Numbered from the stretch's first letter, positions 11,750 through 21,138 are shown. The stretch is DNA of 64,000 nucleotides from Salmonella enterica subsp. houtenae serovar Houten (GCA_900478215.1 LS483478.1:3968001-4032000); one strand, 5' to 3'. The notes: generated by a model not told the origin, from the letters alone. Numbers and translations: made by a program.

Positions 11750-12682
11750 ATGGAAAACAAACGCACACTGGTCGTCGCGCTGGGCGGTAATGCGCTGCTT
11801 AAACGCGGCGAGCCGCTGGAGGCGGAGATCCAGCGTAAAAATATCGAACTGGCGGCCAGAACCATTGCCCAGCTTACTCAGCAATGGCGGGTAGTATTAG
11901 TGCATGGCAACGGGCCACAGGTCGGACTGCTGGCGCTACAAAATAGCGCCTACGCCAGCGTTACGCCCTATCCGCTCGATATCCTCGGCGCGGAAAGCCA
12001 GGGAATGATTGGCTACATGCTGCAACAGGCGCTGAAAAATCAACTGCCGGAGCGTGAAATCAGCGTTCTTCTCACCCAGGTCGAAGTCGATGCCAACGAC
12101 CCGGCATTCCTCAATCCAACCAAATATATCGGACCGATTTACGACGAAGCGCAAGCCCACGCGTTACAGGCAGAAAAGGGCTGGATATTCAAAGCCGACG
12201 GCAATGCCTACCGCCGCGTTGTGCCCTCCCCGCAGCCGAAACGCATAGTGGAAAACGATGCAATCCGCGCGCTGATTAGCCGCGATCACCTGGTGATCTG
12301 TAACGGCGGCGGCGGCGTGCCGGTCGTGGAAAAGGCCGATGGCTACCACGGTATTGAAGCGGTGATCGACAAAGACCTGTCCGCCGCCCTGCTTGCCAGC
12401 CAGATTCACGCCGACGCGCTGCTCATCCTGACCGATGCCGACGCGGTGTATCTCGACTGGGGCAAACCCACCCAACGTCCGCTGGCGCAAGTTACGCCGG
12501 AACAGCTTCGTGAAATGCAGTTCGACGCCGGTTCGATGGGTCCGAAAGTGACCGCCTGCGCCGAATTTGTCAGCCATTGCCACGGCATTGCCGGAATCGG
12601 CTCGCTGGCGGATGGGCAAGCCATTCTCGCAGGTGAGAAAGGCACTTTGATTCGGTGTGAAACCGCCGACGTTGACGCATAA
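11750..12682 (+). CDS. arcC: Carbamate kinase
   Basis: Converts carbamoyl phosphate and ADP to ATP, CO2 and ammonia, the energy-yielding last step of the ADI pathway. 310 residues of the amino acid kinase fold: VVALGGNALL near residue 8, VHGNGPQVG near residue 52, NGGGGVPVV near residue 186 and LTDADAVYL near residue 227. The ATG at 11750 follows a GGAG Shine-Dalgarno and comes 10 bases after the arcA stop. An upstream ATG overlapping arcA (11726) would add eight residues unlike the family. Confidence 0.96.
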   Translation: MENKRTLVVALGGNALLKRGEPLEAEIQRKNIELAARTIAQLTQQWRVVLVHGNGPQVGLLALQNSAYASVTPYPLDILGAESQGMIGYMLQQALKNQLPEREISVLLTQVEVDANDPAFLNPTKYIGPIYDEAQAHALQAEKGWIFKADGNAYRRVVPSPQPKRIVENDAIRALISRDHLVICNGGGGVPVVEKADGYHGIEAVIDKDLSAALLASQIHADALLILTDADAVYLDWGKPTQRPLAQVTPEQLREMQFDAGSMGPKVTACAEFVSHCHGIAGIGSLADGQAILAGEKGTLIRCETADVDA

Positions 12683-12689
12683 GGCTTTT

Positions 12690-12769
12690 TACCGGATGGC
12701 GGCTTCCGCCTTATCCGGCCTACAAAGCGCGCATAACCGTAGGCCGGATAAGCGCAGCGCCATCAGGCA
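12690..12769. repeat. BIME (double REP) between arcC and argF
   Basis: Two REP-type units in opposite orientation, ACCGGATGGCGG...CTTATCCGGCCTAC and GTAGGCCGGATAAGCG...GCCATCAGGCAA. Placed inside the operon, it probably adjusts message stability between arcC and argF rather than ending it. Confidence 0.85.
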
Positions 12770-12793
12770 ATTCATTTTAACAAGGATATTGTA

Positions 12794-13798
12794 ATGGTTA
12801 TTTCACTGAAAAATCGTAACTTTTTGAAGCTGCTTGACTACACCCCGGCAGAAATCCAGTACCTGCTCGATCTGGCGATTGCGCTGAAAGCAGCGAAAAA
12901 AGCCGGATGCGAAAAGCAAACGCTGCCCGGCAAAAACATCGCGCTGATTTTTGAAAAAACCTCCACCCGCACCCGCTGCGCGTTTGAAGTCGCCGCTTTC
13001 GACCAGGGCGCGCAGGTGACTTATCTCGGCCCAAGCGGCTCGCAGATTGGCCATAAAGAGTCCATGAAAGATACCGCTCGCGTCCTGGGACGGATGTATG
13101 ACGGCATCGAATATCGCGGTTTTGGTCAACACATTGTGGAAGAACTGGGGGAATACGCTGGCGTTCCCGTCTGGAACGGCCTGACCGATGAATTTCACCC
13201 CACACAGATCCTGGCCGATCTGATGACCATGCTGGAACATGCGCCGGGCAAAACGCTGCCGGAACTGAGCTTCGCCTACCTGGGCGACGCGCGCAACAAC
13301 ATGGGCAACTCGCTGATGGTGGGCGCGGCGAAGATGGGCATGGATATCCGCCTGATAGCGCCAAAGTCCTTCTGGCCTGATGCCGCGCTGGTCGCGCAAT
13401 GCCGGGAAATCGCCAGCGTTACCGGCGCTCGTATCACTTTAACGGAGAGCGTTGAAGACGGCGTTCACGGTGTGGATTTCCTCTATACCGACGTCTGGGT
13501 CTCGATGGGGGAACCCAAAGAAGCCTGGGCGGAGCGCGTCAGTCTGATGACGCCATATCAGGTCAACCAGCAGGTGGTAAACGCTACCGGTAATCCTGAC
13601 GTGAAGTTTATGCACTGCCTGCCCGCCTTCCATAACGAGCACACCAAAGTGGGACGCGAAATCGAAATGGCTTACGGTCTGAAAGGGCTGGAGGTCACGG
13701 AAGAGGTGTTCGAGTCTGCAGGCTCGATCGTCTTCGATGAAGCGGAAAACCGGATGCACACCATCAAAGCGGTCATGGTGGCGACGCTCGGCGACTAA
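12794..13798 (+). CDS. argF: Ornithine carbamoyltransferase, catabolic (ADI operon)
   Basis: 334-residue carbamoyltransferase, clearly a paralogue of argI (13 to 20-residue identical stretches around the active site). STRTR at residues 57-61, HPTQ near residue 136, HCLP at residues 274-277. Its position between arcC and the permease means it should run in the catabolic direction: citrulline plus phosphate to ornithine and carbamoyl phosphate (the arcB role). The ATG lies about 10 bases after AAGGAT. The 24-base N-terminal differences from argI argue for an old duplication or separate acquisition. Confidence 0.95.
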   Translation: MVISLKNRNFLKLLDYTPAEIQYLLDLAIALKAAKKAGCEKQTLPGKNIALIFEKTSTRTRCAFEVAAFDQGAQVTYLGPSGSQIGHKESMKDTARVLGRMYDGIEYRGFGQHIVEELGEYAGVPVWNGLTDEFHPTQILADLMTMLEHAPGKTLPELSFAYLGDARNNMGNSLMVGAAKMGMDIRLIAPKSFWPDAALVAQCREIASVTGARITLTESVEDGVHGVDFLYTDVWVSMGEPKEAWAERVSLMTPYQVNQQVVNATGNPDVKFMHCLPAFHNEHTKVGREIEMAYGLKGLEVTEEVFESAGSIVFDEAENRMHTIKAVMVATLGD

Positions 13799-13853
13799 TC
13801 CCACAGGATATGCGCCCTCGCGGCGCATATCCGTGATATCAGGAGAGAACATC

Positions 13854-15257
13854 ATGGGTAAATTTAAATTTCCCACCGCTTATACCATCCTGTTTATTCT
13901 TATTGCCCTGGTCGCGGTAATGACCTGGATTGTGCCGGCGGGAAAATATCAAATGGCGATGAACGCCACGCTGGGAAAAGAGGTGCCGGTGGCGGGAACG
14001 TATGCGCCCGTTGACGCGCATCCGCAAGGAATTACCGCCGTTTTACTGGCGCCGATTGACGGCCTCTATAACCACGAAACCTACACCGCCAGCGCCATTG
14101 ACGTCGCGCTGTTCGTATTGATTATCGGCGGCTTTCTGGGCGTGGTGAATAAAACGGGGGCGATTGATGCCGGTATTGAGAGGGTAACGGTCAGGCTCAA
14201 CGGCAAAGAGGAGTGGATGATCCCCATTCTGATGGCGCTGTTCGCCGCAGGCGGCACTATCTATGGCATGGCGGAGGAGTCGTTGCCCTTCTACACGCTG
14301 CTGGTGCCGGTCATGATGGCGGCACGCTTCGATCCGTTAGTGGCGGCAGCAACCGTACTGCTCGGCGCGGGGATAGGCACGCTCGGTTCGACCATTAACC
14401 CTTTCGCCACGGTCATTGCCGCTAACGCCGCCGGCATCCCGTTTACCCAGGGAATGCTGATGCGCATACTGCTGTTAATTGTCGGCTACGTACTGTGCGT
14501 GGTTTGGGTAATGCGCTATGCGCGCAAAGTTCGCGCCCATCCTGAGCTTTCCATCGTGGCGGATAAAATGGAGGAAAACCGCGCTCATTTTCTCGGCAAT
14601 CGCTCCAGTACGTTACTGGAGTTCACGGCAACCCGTAAATGGGTGCTGCTGATCTTCGCCGCCTCTTTCGCGGTGATGATTTACGGCGTGGCGGTTCTCG
14701 GCTGGTGGATGGCGGAAATCTCCGGCGTCTTTCTGGCGGCGGCGATTATCGTTGGCGTGATAACGCGAATGGGCGAGGAAGCGTTCACCAGCACCTTTAT
14801 CGACGGCGCGCGGGATCTGCTCGGCGTGGCGCTAATTATTGGTATCGCGCGCGGCATTGTGGTGGTCATGGACAACGGTATGATTACCCACACCATTTTG
14901 CACAGCGCGGAAAACCTGGTTTCCGGCCTCTCTACCACCATTTTCATTAACGTAACCTACTGGCTGGAAGTATTGCTCTCCTTCCTGGTGCCCTCCTCTT
15001 CCGGTCTTGCTGTATTGACGATGCCCATTATGGCGCCGTTAGCGGATTTTGCTCACGTACAGCGGGATTTAGTCGTAACAGCCTACCAGTCGGCCTCCGG
15101 GATTGTGAACCTGATTACCCCCACCTCCGCCGTGGTAATGGGCGGCCTGGCGATCGCGCGGGTTCCCTATGTCCGCTATCTGAAATGGGTCGCGCCGCTG
15201 TTGCTGATCCTGACATTACTGAATATGGCGGTACTGAGCATCGGGGCGATGATGTAA
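13854..15257 (+). CDS. YfcC/DcuC-family permease, probable arginine-ornithine exchanger
   Basis: 467-residue inner membrane protein of the YfcC (ArcD-like, DcuC superfamily) group with about 12 hydrophobic segments. Conserved features include TWIVPAGKY after the first segment, GGTIYGMAEESLPFY near residue 137 and the LVPSSSGLAVLTMP segment near residue 378, typical of the family's substrate-binding hairpins. The ATG at 13854 has the Shine-Dalgarno AGGAGAG at 13841; longer readings overlap argF and do not look like family members. Context in an ADI operon indicates arginine import in exchange for ornithine; this is inferred, not shown by residues. Confidence 0.88.
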   Translation: MGKFKFPTAYTILFILIALVAVMTWIVPAGKYQMAMNATLGKEVPVAGTYAPVDAHPQGITAVLLAPIDGLYNHETYTASAIDVALFVLIIGGFLGVVNKTGAIDAGIERVTVRLNGKEEWMIPILMALFAAGGTIYGMAEESLPFYTLLVPVMMAARFDPLVAAATVLLGAGIGTLGSTINPFATVIAANAAGIPFTQGMLMRILLLIVGYVLCVVWVMRYARKVRAHPELSIVADKMEENRAHFLGNRSSTLLEFTATRKWVLLIFAASFAVMIYGVAVLGWWMAEISGVFLAAAIIVGVITRMGEEAFTSTFIDGARDLLGVALIIGIARGIVVVMDNGMITHTILHSAENLVSGLSTTIFINVTYWLEVLLSFLVPSSSGLAVLTMPIMAPLADFAHVQRDLVVTAYQSASGIVNLITPTSAVVMGGLAIARVPYVRYLKWVAPLLLILTLLNMAVLSIGAMM

Positions 15258-15260
15258 CGG

Positions 15261-15332
15261 TGCCGGATGGCGGCGCGCCTTCTCCAGCCCGGGGATTCCC
15301 ATCAGAGTTGATAAGCGCAGCGCCATCCGGCA
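15261..15332. repeat. REP/BIME palindrome after the ADI permease
   Basis: Outer arms TGCCGGATGGCG and CGCCATCCGGCA enclose CCCGGGG and ATAAGCGCAG segments, the common REP core. It separates the permease gene from the ArgR-like regulator and may dampen read-through. Confidence 0.85.
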
Positions 15333-15459
15333 CGCCGTCTCCTTTTTTGATCGGCTTCTCATTTTCCTGCAAAACCGCCCGATTGATCCGTAGTCAATAT
15401 GACAAATGTGATGAATTTCGCCAGTCCATTGATATCAATAATAAAGATAAGGTGCATTT

Positions 15460-15948
15460 ATGAAGGAATACGATGATTACTCCGTCAAAGAACAACAGCA
15501 ACTGGCGGTTTGTCAGCGCCTGATTAGCGAAAAAAGTTACCTGTCCCAAGAGGAGATTCGCCGCGATCTACAAAATGAGGGGTTTGAAGGGATCAGCCAG
15601 TCTACGGTTTCGCGCCTGCTCAAGCTGCTTGGCGCAATAAAAATCAGAAATACGAAGGGACAAAAGATTTATTCCGTAAATCCCCAGCGACGCCCTTCGC
15701 CGGATGCCGGACGCTCAATAGCTGAAATGGTCGTCAGCGTCGAACATAATAGCGAATTTATCCTTATCCATACGGCGGCAGGCTATGGCCGCGCTGTCGC
15801 AAGAATTCTGGATTACCACGCATTGCCGGAAATTCTGGGCGTCGTTGCCGGTAGCAGTATTGTCTGGGTCGCACCGCGGGTCGTTCAGCGTACGGCACTG
15901 GTACACAAGCAAATTAATTATTTACTTAAAATGAATTTAAATTCATAA
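15460..15948 (+). CDS. ArgR-family regulator of the ADI operon (ArgR paralogue)
   Basis: 162 residues, ArgR fold. N-terminal winged helix (residues 10-75) with the recognition-helix region GISQSTVSRLLKLLG; C-terminal hexamerisation and arginine-binding domain (residues 85-155). In canonical ArgR the co-repressor is held by the two aspartates of the GTIAGDD motif. Here the same place reads GVVAGSS (residues 127-133), so both acidic residues are serine. The protein should therefore bind arginine poorly or sense something else. It is last in the arc operon direction; a separate promoter is possible because 200 bases precede it. Known informally as argR2 in Salmonella. Confidence 0.9.
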   Translation: MKEYDDYSVKEQQQLAVCQRLISEKSYLSQEEIRRDLQNEGFEGISQSTVSRLLKLLGAIKIRNTKGQKIYSVNPQRRPSPDAGRSIAEMVVSVEHNSEFILIHTAAGYGRAVARILDYHALPEILGVVAGSSIVWVAPRVVQRTALVHKQINYLLKMNLNS

Positions 15949-15984
15949 GAACCGTTTGCGATGAGTAAATCATGCATTAATGGC

Positions 15985-16012
15985 TTGATCCCAAAACAGA
16001 GCTGAGTATAAT
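15985..16012 (+). promoter_or_regulatory. pyrLBI promoter
   Basis: -35 TTGATC and -10 TATAAT with 16 bases between, 26 bases before the pyrL start. In E. coli UTP-sensitive reiterative initiation occurs at the T-rich start of this transcript. Here a GGACAATTTGCC initial region is visible downstream. Confidence 0.85.
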
Positions 16013-16037
16013 CGCGGACAATTTGCCGGGAGGAAGC

Positions 16038-16139
16038 ATGGTTCAGTGTGTACGACATTCTGTCTTACCGCGTCTGAAAAAGGACGCTGGCCTGCCGTTT
16101 TTCTTTCCGTTGAAAACCCATACTAAGCCCCTCAATTGA
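16038..16139 (+). CDS. pyrL: pyrBI operon leader peptide
   Basis: 33-codon leader starting [11 protein letters not shown] and ending in KPLN, after the Shine-Dalgarno GGGAGGA at 16028. The last codons overlap the attenuator hairpin. When UTP is low, RNA polymerase slows in the T-rich region (codons for three consecutive Phe), the translating ribosome stays close and blocks the hairpin, and pyrBI is expressed. It is too short for most automatic gene calls. Confidence 0.93.
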
Positions 16140-16152
16140 GGGGCTTTTTTTT
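16125..16152 (+). terminator. pyrBI attenuator
   Basis: Stem AAGCCCCTC/GAGGGGCTT with an AATT loop, then a run of eight T. It overlaps the 3' end of pyrL and lies 22 bases before the pyrB ATG, the classical pyrimidine attenuation layout. Confidence 0.95.
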
Positions 16153-16174
16153 GCCCAGGCGTCAGGAGATAAAC

Positions 16175-17110
16175 ATGGCTAACCCGCTATATCAAAAACA
16201 TATCATTTCCATAAACGACCTCAGCCGCGACGATCTTAATCTGGTACTGGCGACGGCGGCGAAATTAAAAGCCAACCCGCAGCCGGAGCTATTGAAGCAT
16301 AAAGTGATCGCCAGCTGCTTTTTCGAAGCCTCCACGCGCACCCGCTTGTCTTTTGAAACTTCGATGCATCGCCTGGGCGCCAGCGTAGTGGGCTTCTCCG
16401 ACAGCGCCAACACGTCGCTGGGGAAAAAAGGAGAAACGTTAGCCGACACGATCTCAGTGATTAGCACTTACGTGGACGCGATTGTGATGCGCCATCCGCA
16501 AGAAGGCGCGGCACGTCTGGCGACTGAGTTTTCCGGTCAGGTGCCGGTGCTCAATGCGGGCGACGGTTCGAACCAGCATCCGACGCAAACCCTGTTGGAT
16601 CTGTTCACTATCCAGGAAACACAGGGCCGTCTGGATAATCTGCATATCGCGATGGTCGGCGATCTGAAATATGGTCGCACCGTGCATTCGCTAACCCAGG
16701 CGCTGGCGAAATTTAGCGGCAACCGTTTTTATTTTATCGCGCCGGACGCGCTGGCGATGCCGCAGTACATTCTGGATATGCTTGATGAAAAAGGGATGGC
16801 CTGGAGCCTGCATGGTTCTATTGAGGAAGTCATGGCCGACGTCGACATCCTCTATATGACCCGCGTACAGAAAGAGCGTCTCGACCCGTCGGAATACGCC
16901 AATGTGAAGGCGCAGTTTGTTCTGCGCGCCAGCGACCTGAACGGCGCCCGTGAAAATATGAAAGTACTGCACCCGTTGCCGCGGATTGATGAAATCACCA
17001 CGGATGTGGATAAAACGCCACACGCCTGGTACTTCCAGCAGGCGGGCAACGGTATTTTCGCTCGCCAGGCGTTACTGGCGCTGGTACTGAATAGCGAACT
17101 GAGTCTGTAA
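16175..17110 (+). CDS. pyrB: Aspartate carbamoyltransferase catalytic chain
   Basis: First committed enzyme of pyrimidine synthesis: carbamoyl phosphate plus aspartate to carbamoyl aspartate. 311 residues, the standard length. Carbamoyl-phosphate loop STRTR at residues 53-57, and [11 protein letters not shown] and HPLPR segments in place. The ATG at 16175 follows CAGGAGATAAAC; an upstream TTG would start inside the attenuator. Forms the 2(c3):3(r2) holoenzyme with PyrI, encoded 12 bases downstream. Confidence 0.98.
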
Positions 17111-17122
17111 GGGAGAAAAGAG

Positions 17123-17584
17123 ATGACACACGATAATAAACTGCAGGTTGAAGCCATTAAATGCGGCACCGTGCTTGACCATATCCCTGCGCAGGTAGGC
17201 TTTAAACTGCTGAGTCTGTTTAAACTGACCGAGACCGATCAGCGGATCACTATCGGTCTGAATCTCCCGTCTGGCGAGATGGGGCGTAAAGACTTAATCA
17301 AAATAGAAAACACCTTCCTCACCGATGAGCAGGTTAACCAACTTGCTCTGTACGCGCCGCAGGCCACCGTTAACCGCATCGACAACTACGACGTAGTCGG
17401 GAAATCACGCCCCAACCTGCCGGAGCGTATTAATAATGTGCTGGTTTGCCCGAACAGCAACTGCATCAGCCACGCGGAACCGGTGTCCTCCAGCTTTGCA
17501 GTGAAAAAACGCGCCAATGACATCGCCCTCAAATGCAAATACTGTGAAAAAGAGTTTTCGCATAATGTGGTACTGGCCAACTAA
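17123..17584 (+). CDS. pyrI: Aspartate carbamoyltransferase regulatory chain
   Basis: 153-residue allosteric subunit that binds CTP/UTP (inhibition) and ATP (activation). The four zinc-binding cysteines that hold the contact to PyrB are at C109, C114, C138 and C141. The gene starts 12 bases after pyrB with Shine-Dalgarno GGGAG and is co-transcribed with it. Confidence 0.98.
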   Translation: MTHDNKLQVEAIKCGTVLDHIPAQVGFKLLSLFKLTETDQRITIGLNLPSGEMGRKDLIKIENTFLTDEQVNQLALYAPQATVNRIDNYDVVGKSRPNLPERINNVLVCPNSNCISHAEPVSSSFAVKKRANDIALKCKYCEKEFSHNVVLAN

Positions 17585-17590
17585 TTGGGG

Positions 17591-17619
17591 TTGGTTAACA
17601 ATTTCTGGCTCCCTATAAT
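17591..17619 (+). promoter_or_regulatory. Probable ridA promoter
   Basis: TTGGTT (-35) and a perfect TATAAT (-10) with 17 bases between, about 70 bases before the ridA start. An inverted pair AGGCTGC/GCAGCCT lies in the leader between promoter and gene. Confidence 0.7.
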
Positions 17620-17690
17620 GACGGGACATCAGGCTGCGTCCCTTAATCACATGATGCAGCCTTACTTACCGCTGTAATTCAGGAGAAATC

Positions 17691-18077
17691 ATGAGCAAAA
17701 CTATTGCGACGGAAAATGCACCCGCAGCTATCGGTCCATACGTTCAGGGCGTAGATCTGGGCAGCATGATCATCACTTCCGGTCAGATTCCGGTTGATCC
17801 GAAAACCGGTAGCGTACCGGAAGACGTATCCGCACAGGCGCGTCAGTCGCTGAAAAACGTTAAAGCTATCGTGGAAGCCGCTGGCCTGAAAGTCGGCGAC
17901 ATTGTAAAAACGACCGTATTCGTAAAAGATCTGAACGACTTTGCGACCGTCAACGCCACCTACGAAGCCTTCTTCACCGAGCACAACGCCACCTTCCCGG
18001 CGCGTTCCTGCGTGGAAGTCGCACGTCTGCCGAAAGATGTAAAAATTGAGATCGAAGCGATCGCCGTTCGTCGCTAA
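17691..18077 (+). CDS. ridA: Enamine/imine deaminase RidA
   Basis: 128-residue YjgF/YER057c/UK114 protein. It hydrolyses reactive 2-aminoacrylate and related enamines made by PLP enzymes such as threonine dehydratase, protecting other PLP enzymes. The trimer active site arginine lies in FPARSCVEVARLP near residue 105. The protein was first worked out genetically in Salmonella. The Shine-Dalgarno AGGAGA precedes the ATG. Confidence 0.97.
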   Translation: MSKTIATENAPAAIGPYVQGVDLGSMIITSGQIPVDPKTGSVPEDVSAQARQSLKNVKAIVEAAGLKVGDIVKTTVFVKDLNDFATVNATYEAFFTEHNATFPARSCVEVARLPKDVKIEIEAIAVRR

Positions 18078-18095
18078 CGCTCGTTTATAGATAGA

Positions 18096-18143
18096 GGCCG
18101 GATGGCGCTATCGCTTATTCGGCCTGGGATGCCATCCAGGCCG
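18096..18143. repeat. REP-like palindrome between ridA and mgtA
   Basis: GGCCGGATGGC...GCCATCCAGGCC arms with an inner ATTCGGCCTG, between the convergent 3' ends of ridA and mgtA. Confidence 0.8.
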
Positions 18144-18165
18144 ATAATGAATAAGACTACGACGC

Positions 18166-20874
18166 TTACTGCCAGCCATATCGCCGGCTGTAAAAGCCCT
18201 TCACCAGTTGGGTTAACGTCATATAGCCAGCCAGAATGGCGATTAGCCACGGGAAATAGCTTAACGGCAGCGCCTGCAATTGCAGGTAAGACGCCAGCGG
18301 CGAAAACGGCAGTGAGATCCCCACGACCATCACCAACAACGTCATCGCCATCAGCGGCCAGGCGGCGCGACTTTGAATAAACGGCAGACGGCGGGTACGG
18401 ATCATATGCACAATCAGCGTTTGCGACAGTAATCCCACCACAAACCAGCCGGACTGGAACAAGGTTTGCGTTTCTGGCGTATTCGCATGAAATACCCACC
18501 ACATCAGACAAAACGTCAAAATGTCGAAAATCGAGCTGATTGGACCGAAAAAGACCATAAAGCGCCCCAAATCCGCCGGATTCCAGCGCTGCGGCTTTTG
18601 AATTTGTTCTTCATCGACATTATCAAACGGAATCGCCACCTGGGATACATCATACAGCAGGTTTTGAATCAGCAAGTGCAGCGGCAGCATCGGCAGGAAC
18701 GGCAAAAAGGCACTCGCCACCAGCACGCTAAACACGTTACCGAAATTTGAGCTGGCGGTCATCTTTATATATTTCAACATATTAGAAAAAGTACGACGAC
18801 CTTCAATGACGCCTTCTTCCAGCACCATCAGGCTCTTTTCCAGCAGGATAATATCAGCCGCTTCACGGGCGATGTCCACCGCGCCATCTACCGAGATACC
18901 AATATCCGCCGCCCGCAGCGCCGGGGCATCATTAATCCCGTCACCCATGAAACCGACCACATGCCCCTCGCGTTTGAGCAAAGTAACGATGCGCTCTTTA
19001 TGCATCGGCGTCAGACGCGCAAACAACGTCGTACGCGCGGCCAGCGCCGCCAGCGCGTCATCGCTTAACCCTTCAATATCACTGCCAATAACGACATCGC
19101 CCGCATCCAGCCCAACTTCATGGCAAACTTTAGCCGCTACCAGCTCGCTGTCGCCGGTGAGAATTTTCACCGTAATTCCGCTCGCCTTCAGCGCTTTCAG
19201 CGCCGGCGCGGTGGTCTCTTTCGGCGGATCGAGAAAAGCGATATACCCTTCCAGAATCAGGTCAGACTCATCGATACGCTGGTAATCGCCCTCACGCGCA
19301 GGCAGGTATTTGGTCGCGACGGCGACCACGCGTAGCCCCTGACGGTTCAGCGTGTCGGTAACGCGTTTCACCCGGCGCAGCATATTGTCATCCAACGGCA
19401 CAATATCGCCGTTGTGGCGCACCTGAGTACACACGTTCAGGATCTCCTGTAATGCGCCTTTGCAGACCAGTTGATGCACGTTCGAATCTTCGGCGACCAC
19501 CACCGACATCCGGCGACGCTCAAAATCAAAAGGGATCTCATCAATTTTCTGCCAGCGTCCGGAGAGCTGACGCGCGGCGGTTTCGTCTACTCCCTCCAGG
19601 ACCGCCGTATCCAGTAAATTTTTTAGACCGGTCTGATAATGGCTGTTCAGCCAGGCGCAATGCAGGACATGCTCGCTGGGCTTACCGGAAATATCCGTAT
19701 GATTCTCCAACACAATTTTGTCCTGCGTCAGAGTGCCGGTTTTATCGGTGCACAGAATATCCATCGCGCCGAAGTTCTGAATTGCGTCAAGGTGCTTCAC
19801 AATAACTTTCTGTTTCGATAGCTTCACCGCCCCGCGCGCGAGGGTGGAGGTGACAATCATCGGCAACATTTCCGGGGTTAGCCCTACCGCGACAGAGAGC
19901 GCAAATAGCGCCGCCTCCCACCAGTCACCTTTCGTGTAACCATTAATAATCAGCACTACCGGCGCCATGACCAGCATAAAGCGGATCAGCAACATACTGA
20001 CGCGGCTAATTCCTTTCTGGAAAGCGTTCTGCTCGTTATCTTGTTCCGAAACGCGCCCCGCCAGTTGACCAAACCAGGTGTCGGCGCCGGTCGCCATCAC
20101 CATGGCCTGCGCCGTTCCGCTCACCACATTCGTCCCCATAAAGCACAGCGTATCGCACTCAAGCGGGTTATTTTGCCGGGGCTCGCGAGTTGTGGCGACT
20201 TTCTCGACCGGCAGAGATTCGCCGGTCAGCGACGCCTGGGCGACAAACAGATCGCGCGCCTGGATAATCCGTAAATCCGCCGGGATCATATCCCCCGCCG
20301 CCAGCTTAATCATATCGCCGGGCACCAGTTGATCGATGGGTAATTCCAGCCAGGCGTTTTCGCCATTTTCATTAATAACCCGCAGTACGGTGGCGGTATT
20401 GCTCACCATCGCTTTTAGCGCATCCGCCGCTTTCGTCGAGCGCGCTTCCTGCACAAAATTCAGCAGCGTTGAGATACCGACCATCAGGGCGATAACGCCT
20501 GCGGCAAACAGATCCTCCGTGGCGTAAGAAATGCCGCCAAGAATCGTGAGTAAGATATTGAAAGGGTTGCGATAACATATCCACAGATGCACCCACCACG
20601 GCGACGGTTTCTGCGCGGGAAGGCGGTTTTCACCATACTTTTCGCGCGCGCGCGTCACCTCGGCGGCGTTTAATCCCTCCGGGTGCGTATCAAAGACACG
20701 CCAGAGAGTCTCCTGCTCCATTGCCGCGACGTTCAGACAGCGCTCGCTCAGCGAAGGCGGGATAGTCGCGTTTACGGCGGTCTGCGCGCCGGGCAGCGGA
20801 TCACGGTGAACCAGACGATAAGGCAAATGACGATTAAGCCGGGCAAAAAGCTGGCGGGTAATGGTTTTTAGCAT
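18166..20874 (-). CDS. mgtA: Mg2+-importing P-type ATPase MgtA
   Basis: P3B-type ATPase of 902 residues that imports Mg2+ from periplasm to cytoplasm. The phosphorylated aspartate is D377 in CTDKTGTLT; the GDGINDAP hinge motif is near residue 640 and about ten membrane segments are visible. The start at 20874 gives the known MLKTITRQLF N terminus; an upstream in-frame ATG (20946) falls inside the regulatory leader. It is transcribed from a PhoP-controlled promoter through a 264-base leader that contains mgtL. Confidence 0.97.
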   Translation of the reverse strand: MLKTITRQLFARLNRHLPYRLVHRDPLPGAQTAVNATIPPSLSERCLNVAAMEQETLWRVFDTHPEGLNAAEVTRAREKYGENRLPAQKPSPWWVHLWICYRNPFNILLTILGGISYATEDLFAAGVIALMVGISTLLNFVQEARSTKAADALKAMVSNTATVLRVINENGENAWLELPIDQLVPGDMIKLAAGDMIPADLRIIQARDLFVAQASLTGESLPVEKVATTREPRQNNPLECDTLCFMGTNVVSGTAQAMVMATGADTWFGQLAGRVSEQDNEQNAFQKGISRVSMLLIRFMLVMAPVVLIINGYTKGDWWEAALFALSVAVGLTPEMLPMIVTSTLARGAVKLSKQKVIVKHLDAIQNFGAMDILCTDKTGTLTQDKIVLENHTDISGKPSEHVLHCAWLNSHYQTGLKNLLDTAVLEGVDETAARQLSGRWQKIDEIPFDFERRRMSVVVAEDSNVHQLVCKGALQEILNVCTQVRHNGDIVPLDDNMLRRVKRVTDTLNRQGLRVVAVATKYLPAREGDYQRIDESDLILEGYIAFLDPPKETTAPALKALKASGITVKILTGDSELVAAKVCHEVGLDAGDVVIGSDIEGLSDDALAALAARTTLFARLTPMHKERIVTLLKREGHVVGFMGDGINDAPALRAADIGISVDGAVDIAREAADIILLEKSLMVLEEGVIEGRRTFSNMLKYIKMTASSNFGNVFSVLVASAFLPFLPMLPLHLLIQNLLYDVSQVAIPFDNVDEEQIQKPQRWNPADLGRFMVFFGPISSIFDILTFCLMWWVFHANTPETQTLFQSGWFVVGLLSQTLIVHMIRTRRLPFIQSRAAWPLMAMTLLVMVVGISLPFSPLASYLQLQALPLSYFPWLIAILAGYMTLTQLVKGFYSRRYGWQ

Positions 20875-21138
20875 AGGTAATCCCTCCGCGCCGAAGTCAG
20901 GCGCAGAAAATTCTTCAGGCGCGGCAAAGCCTTGCCCGATGAGCAATTTTTAAATAAAAACAGGGACGTTATCGTGTCACTGTCTTACAAACCGGTAAGA
21001 CAGCAGAGGCAGACTTACCGGAAAAGGAAAATTCTCCAACACGGGAGAGGGGTGGGTTCAGGGTCCATGTCGCCTCCGGTAAGTAAATGATTTGCGCCGC
21101 GGATTATACGCATAAATCCATAAGTTTTGTGGCAATTA
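20875..21138 (-). promoter_or_regulatory. mgtA 5' leader (Mg2+/proline-responsive)
   Basis: The leader runs about 264 bases from the deduced transcription start to the mgtA ATG, the length known for Salmonella mgtA. It contains the proline-rich mgtL leader frame and inverted segments such as ACCGGTAAG/CTTACCGG (around 20990-21020 and 21075-21080), which can form the alternative stems that decide between elongation and Rho-dependent termination according to Mg2+ and proline-tRNA supply. Confidence 0.9.
21015..21068 (-). CDS. mgtL: mgtA leader peptide
   Basis: 17-codon frame reading MDPEPTPLPCWRIFLFR, with four prolines among the first nine residues. Slow translation of the prolines, or Mg2+-starved ribosomes stalling or falling off at the Asp/Glu-Pro start, lets transcription continue into mgtA. 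The Shine-Dalgarno CGGAGGCGAC lies just upstream. Too short for usual gene calls. Confidence 0.92.
   Translation of the reverse strand: MDPEPTPLPCWRIFLFR

Noticed and set aside
15261..15332. Attachment site or promoter at the palindrome after the ADI permease
   Set aside because: It has the standard REP core seen six other times between genes in this window, so no special role is needed.
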